Below are positions 6,422-14,985 of a stretch of DNA of 41,662 nucleotides, piece by piece (the stretch's first letter is position 1; every line of letters starts with the position of its first letter). The position numbers and the translations under genes are program-made. The stretch is from an uncultured Bacteroidota bacterium (GTDB lineage: Bacteria; Bacteroidota; Bacteroidia; Flavobacteriales; Flavobacteriaceae): assembly GCA_937136025.1 (NCBI GenBank), contig CAKZOC010000134.1, positions 1 through 41,662 on the forward strand, written 5' to 3'. Below the pieces are notes generated by a model. The model had not been told where the DNA came from and made no database searches. It saw only the letters and a program-made list of their open reading frames with translations.

Positions 6422-8878
6422 TTAGAAAAGACCTCCGCTTCCCTCCTTGGTATCCTTATCCCGCCGCTTTCGTGAGAGTGCACGGTTCTTTCCACTGCCG
6501 AATCGGTAGGCAACTCCTAAATAGAGGGTTCGGCTTTCCCAGATGAACCTTGCAGTTTGAGGGAAGGGCCGCTCAGCAGAGAGATCCGCACGCATCCAGT
6601 TGAATATGTCGTTCACATTAAGACTCAAGGTACCTTTACCCTCTGCAAAGCTGTAACGCGCCCCGGTATTGATCATATACATGGGTTCCTGCACGAATTG
6701 AAGGGTTTGGGCCCGCCCGCGGTACATCCCAAAAATCTGGAAGGTCAGTTTTTTAGTAGCTTCCAGGTTGTTGTTAATCCGGAAGTTCCACATAGTGTTT
6801 TCCACGGATATTGATTCCGTAACAATGTCATCCACTCCCGGGTTGGGAATGTCTGTTGGCAGGCTTTCACTGAGCCCGCGCTGGGTTTGGTTATAGAGAT
6901 CGAAACTCGCATTGATGTTCCACCATTCGGCCAGGCGCAAGTTCGAGGAAAGCTCCACCCCAAAGGCTTCTGTATCATCAAAATTATCATAGGTCAGGAT
7001 GAGCCGGTTCAGGTCCAGGCGGTCGACAAAGAACGCCCGGTTGATCTCATCTGAAATGGTCCGGTAAAACACCCCGGCGGTCAGGCTTCCCGGTTTAAAC
7101 CTTCGCGTGTAATTCAGTTCATAGGAAAAGGTGAACTGTGGTCTTAGGGTAGGGTTTCCGAAGGAAGAGATAAGGGGAGTGGCAAATTCCCTGATGGGAT
7201 TTACCTGAGTGAGCCCGGGACGGTCCACCCTTCTCCCGACACTGAGTTGGAACTGGTTTTTTTCACCCGGGGAGTACGTGAGGAAGCCTGAGGGGTATAA
7301 TTCAGTATAGCGATCTGTAAAAGCCCTGACCTGGTTCGTGTCTGCCTTTACTTCCACATTTTCCAACCGCACCCCCAACTGGTAGGACCAATTCCCCGAA
7401 GTACGGCTGTACGTAGCGTAGGCTGAATAGATATCCATATCGTATACAAAGGCCGTGGTTGCTGTGGGCACGAGTGCCCCGCCCGCATTGTAGGATAGTC
7501 CCGTAGACCGGTAGTCTGTATCCGTTTCAAAAAGGCGGGTCTGCAACCCGAGCTCCAACTTGGACAGAGAATCCACCGGGTTTACATAATCCAGGTTCAC
7601 CGTTGTCTGTGTTCGCTTGGTGTCCACAAAATCCGTGTAATCGGGGAATGGGTAGGCGCCCCTCAGGTCAAAGTTGGCTACTTCTTCACTGTCGAATATG
7701 TTGTAGTCTGCCTCCAATTCCACGTTATGTCCCTCCTTTTCAAAAAGAAGTTTGTAGTCAAAGTTGTATTGCTGGGAATGGTTCTCCTGATCACTTATCA
7801 GGAGTTGTCCGAGGTTTAGTTGCGGGTTGTCCGGATAGGACACTTCGGTGTCTACATCCAGCAGGCCGTCATAGTAGTTTTGATTCGTAAAAAAGGACAG
7901 GGTGTTTTTATCATTCAGATAGAAATCCACGCCCACTTTATAGAGATAGGATTTGTCATTGGAAAGTACATCTATGAGTTGTTGGGAGTTTTCATCTATC
8001 CGGTTCACCTCTCCGTCATTGACATTCTTTCCAATGTTTGTTCCGGCATTTGTATACAGGTTGAATTTTCCGTTGCGGTAATTCAGGTCCAGAGAATTGT
8101 TGAATTTTGCCTCCAGCCCCTTGGTCAGTCCCATATTCACGTTACCGTTTAATCCCATGTTGGCGTTTTTATGCAGGATGATATTGATGATCCCACTCAT
8201 CCCCTCGGGGTTGTATTTGGCAGAGGGGTTGGTGATTAGTTCTATAGATTTGATGGAAGTGGACGGGATCTGCTTCAGGAGTTGTGCAACAGGCACATTG
8301 GAGAGTTTTCCATCTACCATGACACGGACATTGGAGTTGCCCCGCATGGTGATTTCTCCGCTTTGCTGGTCCACGTTCAGGGAAGGAATGTTGTTCATAA
8401 TATCGGAGGCAGTCGGACCTACTGTAGTCAGGTCCTTACCTACATTAATCACCTTACGGTCCACTTTCTGTTCTATAGTCGTGCGCTCTCCCACTACTTC
8501 GACCTCGCTTAAAGCGGTGCTCTCCTCCTCGAGGGAAATGGTGCCCAGCTCAATTTTTTTGTTTTTACCGGTGATCCGGAAGCTGAAGGAATAGGTTTTA
8601 AAGCCGATATACTGGACCTCCAGGATGAAATTTCCCTCCGGTAATTTGTCGATAAGGAAAACACCATCTTCTGCAGTGATGCCTCCGGTTAAGGTGCTCT
8701 GGTCTGAGGCGGATTTAATCACAATGGAGGCATAGGCGATAGGCTGTCCTGCAACCTGGTCAATTATTTTCCCGGAAACAGATCCGTTTTTAAGGTCAGT
8801 GCCGGGATCTGTAATGGCCCCTTTCGAAGGTGAAAGGGCAAAGAAAAAACATCCCAGCAGGAGGGTAAGGATTTTCAT
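6422..8878 (-). CDS. TonB-dependent-receptor-like outer-membrane beta-barrel protein (OMP_b-brl type)
   Basis: This 818-residue protein has a signal peptide (about residues 1-20) and then a carboxypeptidase-regulatory-like beta-sandwich (about 33-115, with VSGKIIDQVAGQPIAYASI and PEGNFILEVQYIGFKTY). A plug domain follows at about 130-235, with the typical segments MNNIPSLNV, RGNSNVRVMVDGK and NPEGMSGIINIIL. The remainder is a large beta-barrel. Length and order match the OMP_b-brl_3 outer-membrane receptor group common in Bacteroidota. No SusD partner is adjacent, so it is not a standard polysaccharide-uptake pair; peptide, metal or signalling roles are possible. The gene is monocistronic, with hairpins at both flanks (6328-6358 and 9003-9040) and a short tetranucleotide repeat just before the start. 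Confidence 0.9.
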   Translation of the reverse strand: MKILTLLLGCFFFALSPSKGAITDPGTDLKNGSVSGKIIDQVAGQPIAYASIVIKSASDQSTLTGGITAEDGVFLIDKLPEGNFILEVQYIGFKTYSFSFRITGKNKKIELGTISLEEESTALSEVEVVGERTTIEQKVDRKVINVGKDLTTVGPTASDIMNNIPSLNVDQQSGEITMRGNSNVRVMVDGKLSNVPVAQLLKQIPSTSIKSIELITNPSAKYNPEGMSGIINIILHKNANMGLNGNVNMGLTKGLEAKFNNSLDLNYRNGKFNLYTNAGTNIGKNVNDGEVNRIDENSQQLIDVLSNDKSYLYKVGVDFYLNDKNTLSFFTNQNYYDGLLDVDTEVSYPDNPQLNLGQLLISDQENHSQQYNFDYKLLFEKEGHNVELEADYNIFDSEEVANFDLRGAYPFPDYTDFVDTKRTQTTVNLDYVNPVDSLSKLELGLQTRLFETDTDYRSTGLSYNAGGALVPTATTAFVYDMDIYSAYATYSRTSGNWSYQLGVRLENVEVKADTNQVRAFTDRYTELYPSGFLTYSPGEKNQFQLSVGRRVDRPGLTQVNPIREFATPLISSFGNPTLRPQFTFSYELNYTRRFKPGSLTAGVFYRTISDEINRAFFVDRLDLNRLILTYDNFDDTEAFGVELSSNLRLAEWWNINASFDLYNQTQRGLSESLPTDIPNPGVDDIVTESISVENTMWNFRINNNLEATKKLTFQIFGMYRGRAQTLQFVQEPMYMINTGARYSFAEGKGTLSLNVNDIFNWMRADLSAERPFPQTARFIWESRTLYLGVAYRFGSGKNRALSRKRRDKDTKEGSGGLF

Positions 8879-8893
8879 AACTGTTCGTTTTAT

Positions 8894-8909
8894 CGATTGA
8901 TTGATTGAT
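8894..8909. repeat. Short GATT tetranucleotide tandem repeat in the receptor leader
   Basis: The sequence from 8894 reads CGATTGATTGATTGAT, nearly four GATT units. It lies 16-31 bases upstream of the receptor start codon. Tetranucleotide runs near outer-membrane protein starts can vary in copy number, but this run is short. Confidence 0.6.
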
Positions 8910-9002
8910 GATACTTTCTAGACGAATTCCCGAAAGAGATGTTACATTGCCTCCCGGATTTATCCAGAATAACAGAACTCGAAAGCTGTGCGTATAAATG
9001 TA

Positions 9003-9040
9003 AAACCCCGACGTTCCGGTATCGGAGATCGACGGGGTTT
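9003..9040 (-). terminator. Stem-loop upstream of the receptor gene
   Basis: AAACCCCG (9003-9010) pairs with CGGGGTTT (9033-9040); inside, TCCG and CGGA form a second stem. On the minus strand the stem is followed by TTTTACATTTAT, a moderate T-rich tail. It could end a small minus-strand transcript or act as an attenuator in the receptor leader. On the plus strand the tail is weaker. Confidence 0.4.
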
Positions 9041-9180
9041 CTATCATTGACGGGCCCTACTAAACACTAACCATTAACTAAAGAACATGGCCGTATCAAT
9101 GATATGTATCCTTACATTATACTTTTAAAGACGGAAATTGGCTAGCTTCGTTACACTACTTAACAGTTTTTAACTCGGGA

Positions 9181-9555
9181 ATGAAAAATACGCTGGTCTT
9201 TGGGGCGTCCCCTAACCCTGGCAGGTATAGTTATATCGCCATTGAACGACTCGTTGAAGCCGGGCTGCCCACATTGGCTTTCGGTCTTAAGACAGGCAAA
9301 GTGAAAGGTGTATCCATTCAAAATACGCTTGGTGAGATGGAGGAAGTCCACACCCTAACCCTCTATATGCGCCCTTCCCGCCAGGTCCCGTTTTACGAGG
9401 CCATAATGGAGTTGAAGCCGAAGCGTGTAATTTTTAATCCGGGAACGGAGAATCCGGAATTTTATATCCTGCTCAAGGCAGCGGATATAGAAGTTGTGGT
9501 AGCCTGTACCCTGGCGATGTTGTCTGTTGGCACTTATTTGTCAGATCCCCTTTGA
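9181..9555 (+). CDS. CoA-binding-domain protein (YccU-like)
   Basis: This 124-residue protein consists of a single Rossmann-type CoA-binding domain. It has the N-terminal nucleotide-binding loop [13 protein letters not shown], a central [10 protein letters not shown] segment, and the terminal VVACTLAML strand. This matches the small stand-alone CoA_binding_2 proteins, which resemble the N-terminal domain of acyl-CoA synthetases. The exact role of the family is unclear; a redox or CoA-sensing function has been suggested for relatives. The last 22 bases overlap the end of the convergent symporter gene, and there is no terminator between them. The start ATG gives the usual length. Confidence 0.85.
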   Translation: MKNTLVFGASPNPGRYSYIAIERLVEAGLPTLAFGLKTGKVKGVSIQNTLGEMEEVHTLTLYMRPSRQVPFYEAIMELKPKRVIFNPGTENPEFYILLKAADIEVVVACTLAMLSVGTYLSDPL

Positions 9556-11015
9556 GGTCGGGGCTTTCGGATAAGCCAAAGACCAAAGAAGGTTAAAAGG
9601 CCGTTCAGGGGAAGCAGTTCATAGCCGATCTGGTACCCGCCGAGCCAGGAATCGGGCAGGTTGGCCAGACCGACTACCATCAGGATAACGCCCAGCGCTA
9701 CGAGCCATACATACTTGTCCTTTAAGGTATAGGTGGTCAGAATTCCAAAGGAAAATAACCCGAGTAGCGGGCCATAGGTATATGTCGCCACAGTGAGCAA
9801 CCCGTCAATTACATTGCGATCCAGGACGTATTTAAAAAGAATCACTACAGCGATCAGCAACAGACTCATCCCGATATGTGTCCGCTTCCGCAGGGTTTTT
9901 TTACCGGCTTCGGACCGCCGGTCCATTCCCAGAAAATCAATACAGAAAGAAGTGGTTAGAGAAGTAAGTGCACTATCCGCACTGCTATAAGCTGCAGCAA
10001 TGAGTCCGAGCAGAAAGGTTATGGCCACAGCCATTCCCAGACCGCTGTTCAGTGCAATTTCGGGGAAAAGGAGGTCTGTTCTGCTACTCCCGTCCATTTG
10101 GGGAATTGCGATTTCAAAGGCATCGGAATAGATGAATAATAAAGCCCCCAAAAGCAGGAATACCAAATTGACAACCACCAGCACCAGGCTAAAAGAGAGC
10201 ATGTTCTTCCGGGCATCCGCAAGACTCTTGCAGGTGAGGTTTTTCTGCATCATATCCTGGTCAAGACCTGTCATACATATCGTGATAAACATCCCGCCCA
10301 GAAACGACTTGAGCAGGTGATTCCGGGCTGCCCAATCCTCGGTAAACCATACTTTACTGTACTGCTTCAATTCTTCGGACCGTAGAAAATCCATAAACCC
10401 CCAATCGAGTTTCTGGTTGATAAAGTATATGGAAAGACCTACTGAACAGAGCATAAACAGGGTCTGCAAGGTATCGGTCCATACAATCGTTTTGATACCG
10501 CCTTTGAAGGTGTACACCCAGATCAGGACAATGGAAAGTACTACGGTAAGCTCGAAAGGAACCCCCCAGGCATCGAATACAAATTGCTGCAGGACTATGG
10601 CCACCAGAAAGAGTCTGAAAGAGGCTCCCAGCACCCTGGATATAAAAAATGAAAGTGCCCCAAGTTTATAGCTGTGCCATCCGAATCGTTCCTCCAGATA
10701 TTCATAAATGGAGGTGACATTCATGCGGTAATAGATAGGCAAGAGCACAAAGGCGATCACAAAATAACCCGCCAGGTATCCAAAAACAACCTGCATATAC
10801 GAGAATGATGTAGCCTGCACACTTCCCGGTACGGAAATAAAGGTGACCCCGGATAGGGAAGCGCCAATCATGCCAAAGGCGACTAAAAACCACGGAGCCG
10901 ATTTCCCGGCTCTGAAAAAATCTTCATTGGAATCATTTCTCCCTGTGAAATAAGAAATAAGCAAAAGCAGGAGGAAGTAAGAACCTATAAGCAGTAGGAT
11001 ATGCGTCGGAGTCAT
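9534..11015 (-). CDS. Sodium:solute symporter (SSS family)
   Basis: This is a multi-pass inner-membrane protein of 493 residues from the ATG complementary to 11013-11015. The frame remains open to 11102, but the extra 29 residues (rich in Lys, Glu and Pro) look unlike an SSS N-terminus, whereas [19 protein letters not shown] gives the standard first helix. SSS features include [17 protein letters not shown], the [20 protein letters not shown] segment with Na-binding Ser/Ala residues, and about 13 hydrophobic helices. The substrate could be an amino acid, sugar acid, sialic acid or another solute; sequence alone does not tell. The gene overlaps the convergent CoA-binding gene by 22 bases and is divergent from recR. 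Confidence 0.88.
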   Translation of the reverse strand: MTPTHILLLIGSYFLLLLLISYFTGRNDSNEDFFRAGKSAPWFLVAFGMIGASLSGVTFISVPGSVQATSFSYMQVVFGYLAGYFVIAFVLLPIYYRMNVTSIYEYLEERFGWHSYKLGALSFFISRVLGASFRLFLVAIVLQQFVFDAWGVPFELTVVLSIVLIWVYTFKGGIKTIVWTDTLQTLFMLCSVGLSIYFINQKLDWGFMDFLRSEELKQYSKVWFTEDWAARNHLLKSFLGGMFITICMTGLDQDMMQKNLTCKSLADARKNMLSFSLVLVVVNLVFLLLGALLFIYSDAFEIAIPQMDGSSRTDLLFPEIALNSGLGMAVAITFLLGLIAAAYSSADSALTSLTTSFCIDFLGMDRRSEAGKKTLRKRTHIGMSLLLIAVVILFKYVLDRNVIDGLLTVATYTYGPLLGLFSFGILTTYTLKDKYVWLVALGVILMVVGLANLPDSWLGGYQIGYELLPLNGLLTFFGLWLIRKPRPQRGSDK

Positions 11016-11119
11016 AGCGGCTGGCAGGACGTGGATTTTGAAAGGGTTTTCTGCCGGCAGGCAGTCCTTTTCGGAGTATTTTATTTTGGAGCCAAAGTAC
11101 AAAACTTAAAATAGATACG

Positions 11120-11127
11120 TAGTTTTG
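11120..11127 (+). promoter_or_regulatory. -7 promoter box of recR
   Basis: TAGTTTTG is an exact match to the Bacteroidota -7 consensus TAnnTTTG. It lies only 5 bases before the GTG at 11133 and 11 bases before the ATG at 11139, so the recR transcript would have almost no leader. No good -33 element at the usual spacing was seen. Confidence 0.5.
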
Positions 11128-11132
11128 CAGTT

Positions 11133-11750
11133 GTGGAAATGTCATCTAAATTGCTGGAGAAGGCGGTCACGGAAATGGCGTATCTGCCGGGGATCGGAAA
11201 GCGAACGGCTTTAAGGCTCGTCCTGCATCTGCTTCGCCAGCCCGAAGGACAAACTGAATCCCTTGCTGAGGCGCTTCAGGAATTCCGAACCGGGATTCGA
11301 CAGTGTCGGGAATGCCATAATATTTCGGATTCGGAGTGTTGTGAGATATGCAGTAGTAGCAAACGGGACCGGACATTGATCTGTGTTGTTGAGGATATTC
11401 GGGATGTCATGGCTATTGAGAATACAGGGCATTACCGCGGACTCTATCACGTCCTGGGGGGTAAGATCTCCCCTATGGAGGGGATGGGGCCGCACGACCT
11501 GAATATAGCCTCTTTAGTAACCAAGGTAAAGCAGGGAGACGTCAGAGAATTGATTTTTGCCCTGAGTGCGACCATGGAGGGAGACACCACCAATTTCTAT
11601 ATTTACAGGCAACTCGAAGGTCTCCCAGTGCGGCTTTCCACGATAGCCAGAGGGATTCCTGTAGGGGATGAACTGGAGTATGCCGATGAGGTCACCCTGG
11701 GCCGGTCCATAGTGCAGCGGATTCCGTTTGAAGGGTCTTTAAAGGGGTGA
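11133..11750 (+). CDS. recR: Recombination mediator RecR
   Basis: This 205-residue protein (205 residues from the GTG at 11133, 203 from the ATG at 11139) matches RecR along its length. It has the N-terminal helix-hairpin-helix ([17 protein letters not shown]), a four-Cys zinc motif (CREC..CCEIC), a Toprim domain ([23 protein letters not shown]) and the C-terminal Walker-like region. RecR acts with RecO (and RecF) to load RecA onto SSB-coated single-stranded DNA. The GTG start aligns with the MEFSSKLLE-type start of flavobacterial relatives, while the ATG at 11139 is better placed for initiation given the promoter box at 11120-11127. The start is therefore uncertain by two codons. Confidence 0.95.
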   Translation: MEMSSKLLEKAVTEMAYLPGIGKRTALRLVLHLLRQPEGQTESLAEALQEFRTGIRQCRECHNISDSECCEICSSSKRDRTLICVVEDIRDVMAIENTGHYRGLYHVLGGKISPMEGMGPHDLNIASLVTKVKQGDVRELIFALSATMEGDTTNFYIYRQLEGLPVRLSTIARGIPVGDELEYADEVTLGRSIVQRIPFEGSLKG

Positions 11751-11789
11751 AGTGTAGAAAATATATCAATAAAATGGCGGTAATTTTAT

Positions 11790-11797
11790 TATTTTTG
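11790..11797 (+). promoter_or_regulatory. -7 promoter box of the E2 operon
   Basis: TATTTTTG matches TAnnTTTG exactly and lies 38 bases before the E2 start, within the 84-base gap after recR. No convincing -33 TTTG was found at 19-21 bases upstream. It probably starts the E2-exonuclease-hydrolase-Hpt-cinA transcript. Confidence 0.5.
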
Positions 11798-11834
11798 CAA
11801 AAATTACCATTAATAAAGGTATCCGGGTACGAAT

Positions 11835-13196
11835 ATGTCAAAGTTTGAACTGAAATTACCGCAAATGGGAGAAAGTGTTGCAGAAGCCACACTCACCTCC
11901 TGGTTGAAGGAAGTTGGAGATTCAATAGAGGCTGATGAAGCCGTGTTTGAAATCGCCACAGATAAGGTAGATTCCGAAGTGCCCAGTGAGGTGGACGGGA
12001 TTCTGCTGGAGAAGTGCTTTGAAATTGACGACGTGATCAAAGTGGGTCAGACCGTCGCCATCATAGAGATCGCCGGAGAGGCTGCAGCGTCCGCGGAAGA
12101 GTCGGCTGCCGAGCCGGTGGCTGAAGCGCCAGCGCAAGCCGTTCCGGAGGTCATTCAGACTGTTGTGAGTGCCAGGGAAACGGATTCACCAACACCAGCT
12201 CCCGCCAACGCTTCAGATTCAGAACGTTTTTATTCGCCACTGGTTCGCAATATGGCGAAAGAAGAAGGTATCGGACAGCAGGAACTGGATGCCATTCCGG
12301 GTACAGGTGTCGGAGGCCGACTCACAAAGGAAGACATGCGCGAGTATATCGAAGGTCGTAAACAGGGCACTATATCAACAGATAGTACTTCTGAGCCGGT
12401 AGTGCAGTCTCCTGCGGCCCAGCCCATAGCCCAGACCCAGCGTCCTGCGGAAGCTCCAGCACAAAAAACAGCTTTACCCGGGGTAAAAGGAGATGAGAAA
12501 ATTCCGATGACCCGAATGGGCAAGCTTATCGCCAAGCACATGACAGACAGTATGGCCACTTCTGCTCATGTTCAAAGTTTTGTGGAGGTGGATGTGACGC
12601 GAGTGGTCGAATGGCGGGATAAAGTAAAGGATGCTTTTCAGAAAAGAGAGGGTGAAAAACTGACTTTTACACCCATTTTTATGGAGGCCGTAGCCATAGC
12701 CCTCAAAAAATATCCGATGATGAATATCGCTGTGGACGGAGATACCATTGTCAAAAGGAAAAATATTAATTTGGGGATGGCAGCCGCATTGGGTGACGGC
12801 AATCTGATTGTGCCCGTCATTAAAAACGCAGATCAGCTCAATCTGGTAGGTATGGCGAAAGCCGTGAATGATCTGGCGAACCGGGCAAGAAACAATGCGC
12901 TAAAGCCAGATGAAATCCAGGACGGGACTTACACGGTGACCAATGTGGGTACTTTCGGCAGTGTTTTTGGGACCCCGATTATCAACCAACCTCAAGTGGG
13001 CATACTCGCTTTAGGCGCGATTCGAAAAATTCCTTCGGTAATCGAGACTCCCTCAGGTGACTTTATCGGTATTCGTTCCAAAATGTTCCTCTCCCATAGT
13101 TATGACCATCGTGTAGTCAACGGGGCACTGGGAGGGATGTTTGTAAAGTCAGTGGCTGATTACCTCGAAGCCTGGGACGTCAACCGGGAAATTTAA
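11835..13196 (+). CDS. 2-oxo acid dehydrogenase complex E2, dihydrolipoamide acyltransferase
   Basis: This 453-residue protein has three parts. The first is a lipoyl domain (about 1-80, lipoyl Lys44 in ATDKVDSEVP). Next is a peripheral-subunit-binding domain (about 133-172, YSPLVRNMAKEEG..GVGGRLTKEDM), flanked by Ala/Pro/Glu linkers. The third is a C-terminal acyltransferase domain. The latter ends in SYDHRVVNGALGG: catalytic His425 is present, but the usual Asp of HxxxDG is Asn429. The single lipoyl domain and overall sequence suggest a branched-chain or 2-oxoglutarate-type E2 and not the pyruvate enzyme. No E1 or E3 gene is adjacent. It heads a plus-strand cluster; the exonuclease gene follows after 26 bases. 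Substrate class is not settled. Confidence 0.9.
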   Translation: MSKFELKLPQMGESVAEATLTSWLKEVGDSIEADEAVFEIATDKVDSEVPSEVDGILLEKCFEIDDVIKVGQTVAIIEIAGEAAASAEESAAEPVAEAPAQAVPEVIQTVVSARETDSPTPAPANASDSERFYSPLVRNMAKEEGIGQQELDAIPGTGVGGRLTKEDMREYIEGRKQGTISTDSTSEPVVQSPAAQPIAQTQRPAEAPAQKTALPGVKGDEKIPMTRMGKLIAKHMTDSMATSAHVQSFVEVDVTRVVEWRDKVKDAFQKREGEKLTFTPIFMEAVAIALKKYPMMNIAVDGDTIVKRKNINLGMAAALGDGNLIVPVIKNADQLNLVGMAKAVNDLANRARNNALKPDEIQDGTYTVTNVGTFGSVFGTPIINQPQVGILALGAIRKIPSVIETPSGDFIGIRSKMFLSHSYDHRVVNGALGGMFVKSVADYLEAWDVNREI

Positions 13197-13222
13197 TCTT
13201 CACGACTAAACCCCAACCGGAT

Positions 13223-13993
13223 ATGAAATTGAATTTAAACCGGCCGATCTGTTTTTTTGATTTAGAGACCACGGGAACCAATGTGGCCACGGATCGCATT
13301 GTGGAGATGGCTATTTTAAAGGTGTATCCGAATGGAAATACCGAGAGTAAAAGCTGGTTGATAAACCCTGAAATGCCCATTCCGCCTGAAGTTACCGCCA
13401 TTCACGGTATTACCGATGAGCAGGTAGCGACAGAACCGACCTTTAAGCAGCGTTCAAGGGAGATCCAACAAATTATCCAGGGGTGTGATCTGGCGGGCTT
13501 TAACTCCAATCGTTTCGATATTCCTCTTCTGGCGGAAGAACTTCTCAGGGCGGAACTGGATTTCGACATGAAAAATACGGTGGCAGTGGATGTTCAGACC
13601 ATTTTTCATAAAATGGAAAAGCGAACCCTGGGGGCGGCGTATACGTTTTATTGTGGGAAAAACCTTATCGATGCACATAGTGCGGAGGCGGATACCCAGG
13701 CCACATACGAGGTGCTTTTGGCGCAGTTGGAACGCTATCCGGAACTGGAAAACGATGTCAAATCCCTGGCGGCCTTTTCAACCCATTCGGAATTCGTTGA
13801 TTTTGCAGGGTTTATTCGAAAGGATAAATCCGGAGCACCTGTTTTTGGTTTCGGCAAACACAAGGGTCGCAAGGTTACAGAGGTGCTGGAGGCTGAACCC
13901 GGGTATTTTGGATGGTTGCTCAATGCCGATTTTCCAAGATACACTAAAAAGGTACTCACTCAAATCCGACTCGGCGCCCTGAATTCAAAATAG
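13223..13993 (+). CDS. 3'-5' exonuclease (DnaQ/RNase T-like) with C-terminal extension
   Basis: This 256-residue protein has a DEDD-family exonuclease fold. Exo I is FFDLETTG with Asp13 and Glu15; a middle motif is GFNSNRFDIPLL; the last is DAHSAEADTQAT with the catalytic His and Asp. The fold covers about residues 8-175. A C-terminal segment (FGFGKHKGRKVTEVL..YFGWLL) matches the small DUF3820-like tail found behind exonuclease domains in Bacteroidota. Such proteins are annotated as polymerase III epsilon-like nucleases, but a separate DNA or RNA trimming role is as likely. The gene sits between E2 and a hydrolase gene, with gaps of 26 and 40 bases. Confidence 0.88.
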   Translation: MKLNLNRPICFFDLETTGTNVATDRIVEMAILKVYPNGNTESKSWLINPEMPIPPEVTAIHGITDEQVATEPTFKQRSREIQQIIQGCDLAGFNSNRFDIPLLAEELLRAELDFDMKNTVAVDVQTIFHKMEKRTLGAAYTFYCGKNLIDAHSAEADTQATYEVLLAQLERYPELENDVKSLAAFSTHSEFVDFAGFIRKDKSGAPVFGFGKHKGRKVTEVLEAEPGYFGWLLNADFPRYTKKVLTQIRLGALNSK

Positions 13994-14033
13994 GGGTCCC
14001 TGAATTTTCTACAGGATTTCAAACTTTAACGAG

Positions 14034-14645
14034 ATGAAACTCATTTGTGCCGGCCGCAATTACGCGGAACATATCGAAGAACTCAAGAATAATCGTCCGG
14101 AATCCCCGGTACTTTTTATCAAACCGGATTCGGCCATCCTACCCAAAGAGCAGGATTTTTACATTCCTGAATTTTCGAATAGCATTCACTACGAGGTGGA
14201 GTTACTGGTTAAAATTGTGAAAGTGGGAAAACATATCAGTGAGGCATTCGCCCCGCGATATTACAACGAGGTATCTCTCGGCATCGATTTTACGGCCCGG
14301 GATCTGCAGGATCAACTCAAGGCTAAAGGATTGCCCTGGGAAAAGGCCAAAGGTTTTGATGGGGCTGCAGTCATCGGCAATTGGGTTTCCAAAGACGAAT
14401 TTGCAGACCTGGGGAACCTGAATTTTACACTGGAGAAGAATGGCGAGGTCGTGCAGCAGGGGAATACTGCTCAGATGTTGTGGAATACCGACCAGTTGAT
14501 CGCCTATGCTTCTACTTTTTTCACCCTCAAAAAGGGAGATATCCTGTTTACGGGTACTCCTGCCGGGGTAGGAAAGGTTGCTCCAAATGATTACCTTTCA
14601 GGGAAGCTGGAAGGACAAACTATGTTTTCTTTAAATGTACGGTGA
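14034..14645 (+). CDS. Fumarylacetoacetate hydrolase (FAH) family protein
   Basis: This 203-residue protein matches the compact FAH-fold enzymes (YcgM/FAHD1-like). It has KLICAGRNYAEHI at the N-terminus, the metal-binding ExE in HYEVELLV, GIDFTARDLQ in the middle, and FTGTPAGVGKV near the end. Members split C-C bonds in 3-keto acids (acylpyruvase) or decarboxylate oxaloacetate, using Mg or Mn. The enzyme is cytosolic. It is within a tight run: the stop overlaps or abuts the Hpt gene start. It is not near tyrosine-degradation genes, so a general acylpyruvase or oxaloacetate decarboxylase role is more likely than fumarylacetoacetase itself. Confidence 0.9.
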   Translation: MKLICAGRNYAEHIEELKNNRPESPVLFIKPDSAILPKEQDFYIPEFSNSIHYEVELLVKIVKVGKHISEAFAPRYYNEVSLGIDFTARDLQDQLKAKGLPWEKAKGFDGAAVIGNWVSKDEFADLGNLNFTLEKNGEVVQQGNTAQMLWNTDQLIAYASTFFTLKKGDILFTGTPAGVGKVAPNDYLSGKLEGQTMFSLNVR

Positions 14646-14985
14646 TATGATTTACGGATTGAATAAGATAAAGGAAATGGCAGAAGGAGATTCAGATTTC
14701 ATCGCTTCAGTCATTGGCGTTTTTCTGGAGGAAGTACCTGAGGATCTGCAGGCACTTGAAGCAGCGGTCGGTTCCGGGGACTTCGGACAGATCTATCAGC
14801 TCTCCCACAAGTTGAAACCCAATGTAGATCTTTTGGAAATGGAGCCGACACGGGTTATGGCCCTGGAGATGGAAACTATGGGTAAAAACCAGGAAGATCT
14901 GGAGGGAATAAGGGTGCGTTTTGGGCGCCTGAAACAAGATATAGATCAGGCCGTTATAGAATTAAGAAGGGATTTCGACCTCTGA
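14635..14985 (+). CDS. Hpt domain phosphotransfer protein
   Basis: This stand-alone histidine phosphotransfer protein has up to 116 residues. The phospho-acceptor is His58 in IYQLSHKLKPNVDLL, which fits the SHxLKP signature. The rest is a four-helix bundle. Hpt proteins relay phosphate between hybrid kinases and response regulators. No kinase or regulator is nearby, so partners are elsewhere. The start is ambiguous: the ATG at 14635 overlaps the preceding gene by 11 bases, while the ATG at 14647 (MIYGLNKI) begins one base after that gene's end. The stop and the cinA start share one base (TGATG), indicating translational coupling. Confidence 0.85.
   Translation: MYGDMIYGLNKIKEMAEGDSDFIASVIGVFLEEVPEDLQALEAAVGSGDFGQIYQLSHKLKPNVDLLEMEPTRVMALEMETMGKNQEDLEGIRVRFGRLKQDIDQAVIELRRDFDL

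Larger units (their letters stand above)
8879..9180. promoter_or_regulatory. Divergent intergenic region receptor / CoA-binding protein
   Basis: This 302-base stretch has no gene I can support. It holds a short GATT tandem repeat (about 8894-8909) in the leader of the receptor gene and a stem-loop at 9003-9040. I found only imperfect -7 boxes for either direction (for example TACTTTTA near 9120). Confidence 0.4.

Noticed and set aside
11016..11102. N-terminal extension of the symporter
   Set aside because: The extra 29 residues are charged and proline-containing, while the downstream ATG gives a standard first membrane helix.
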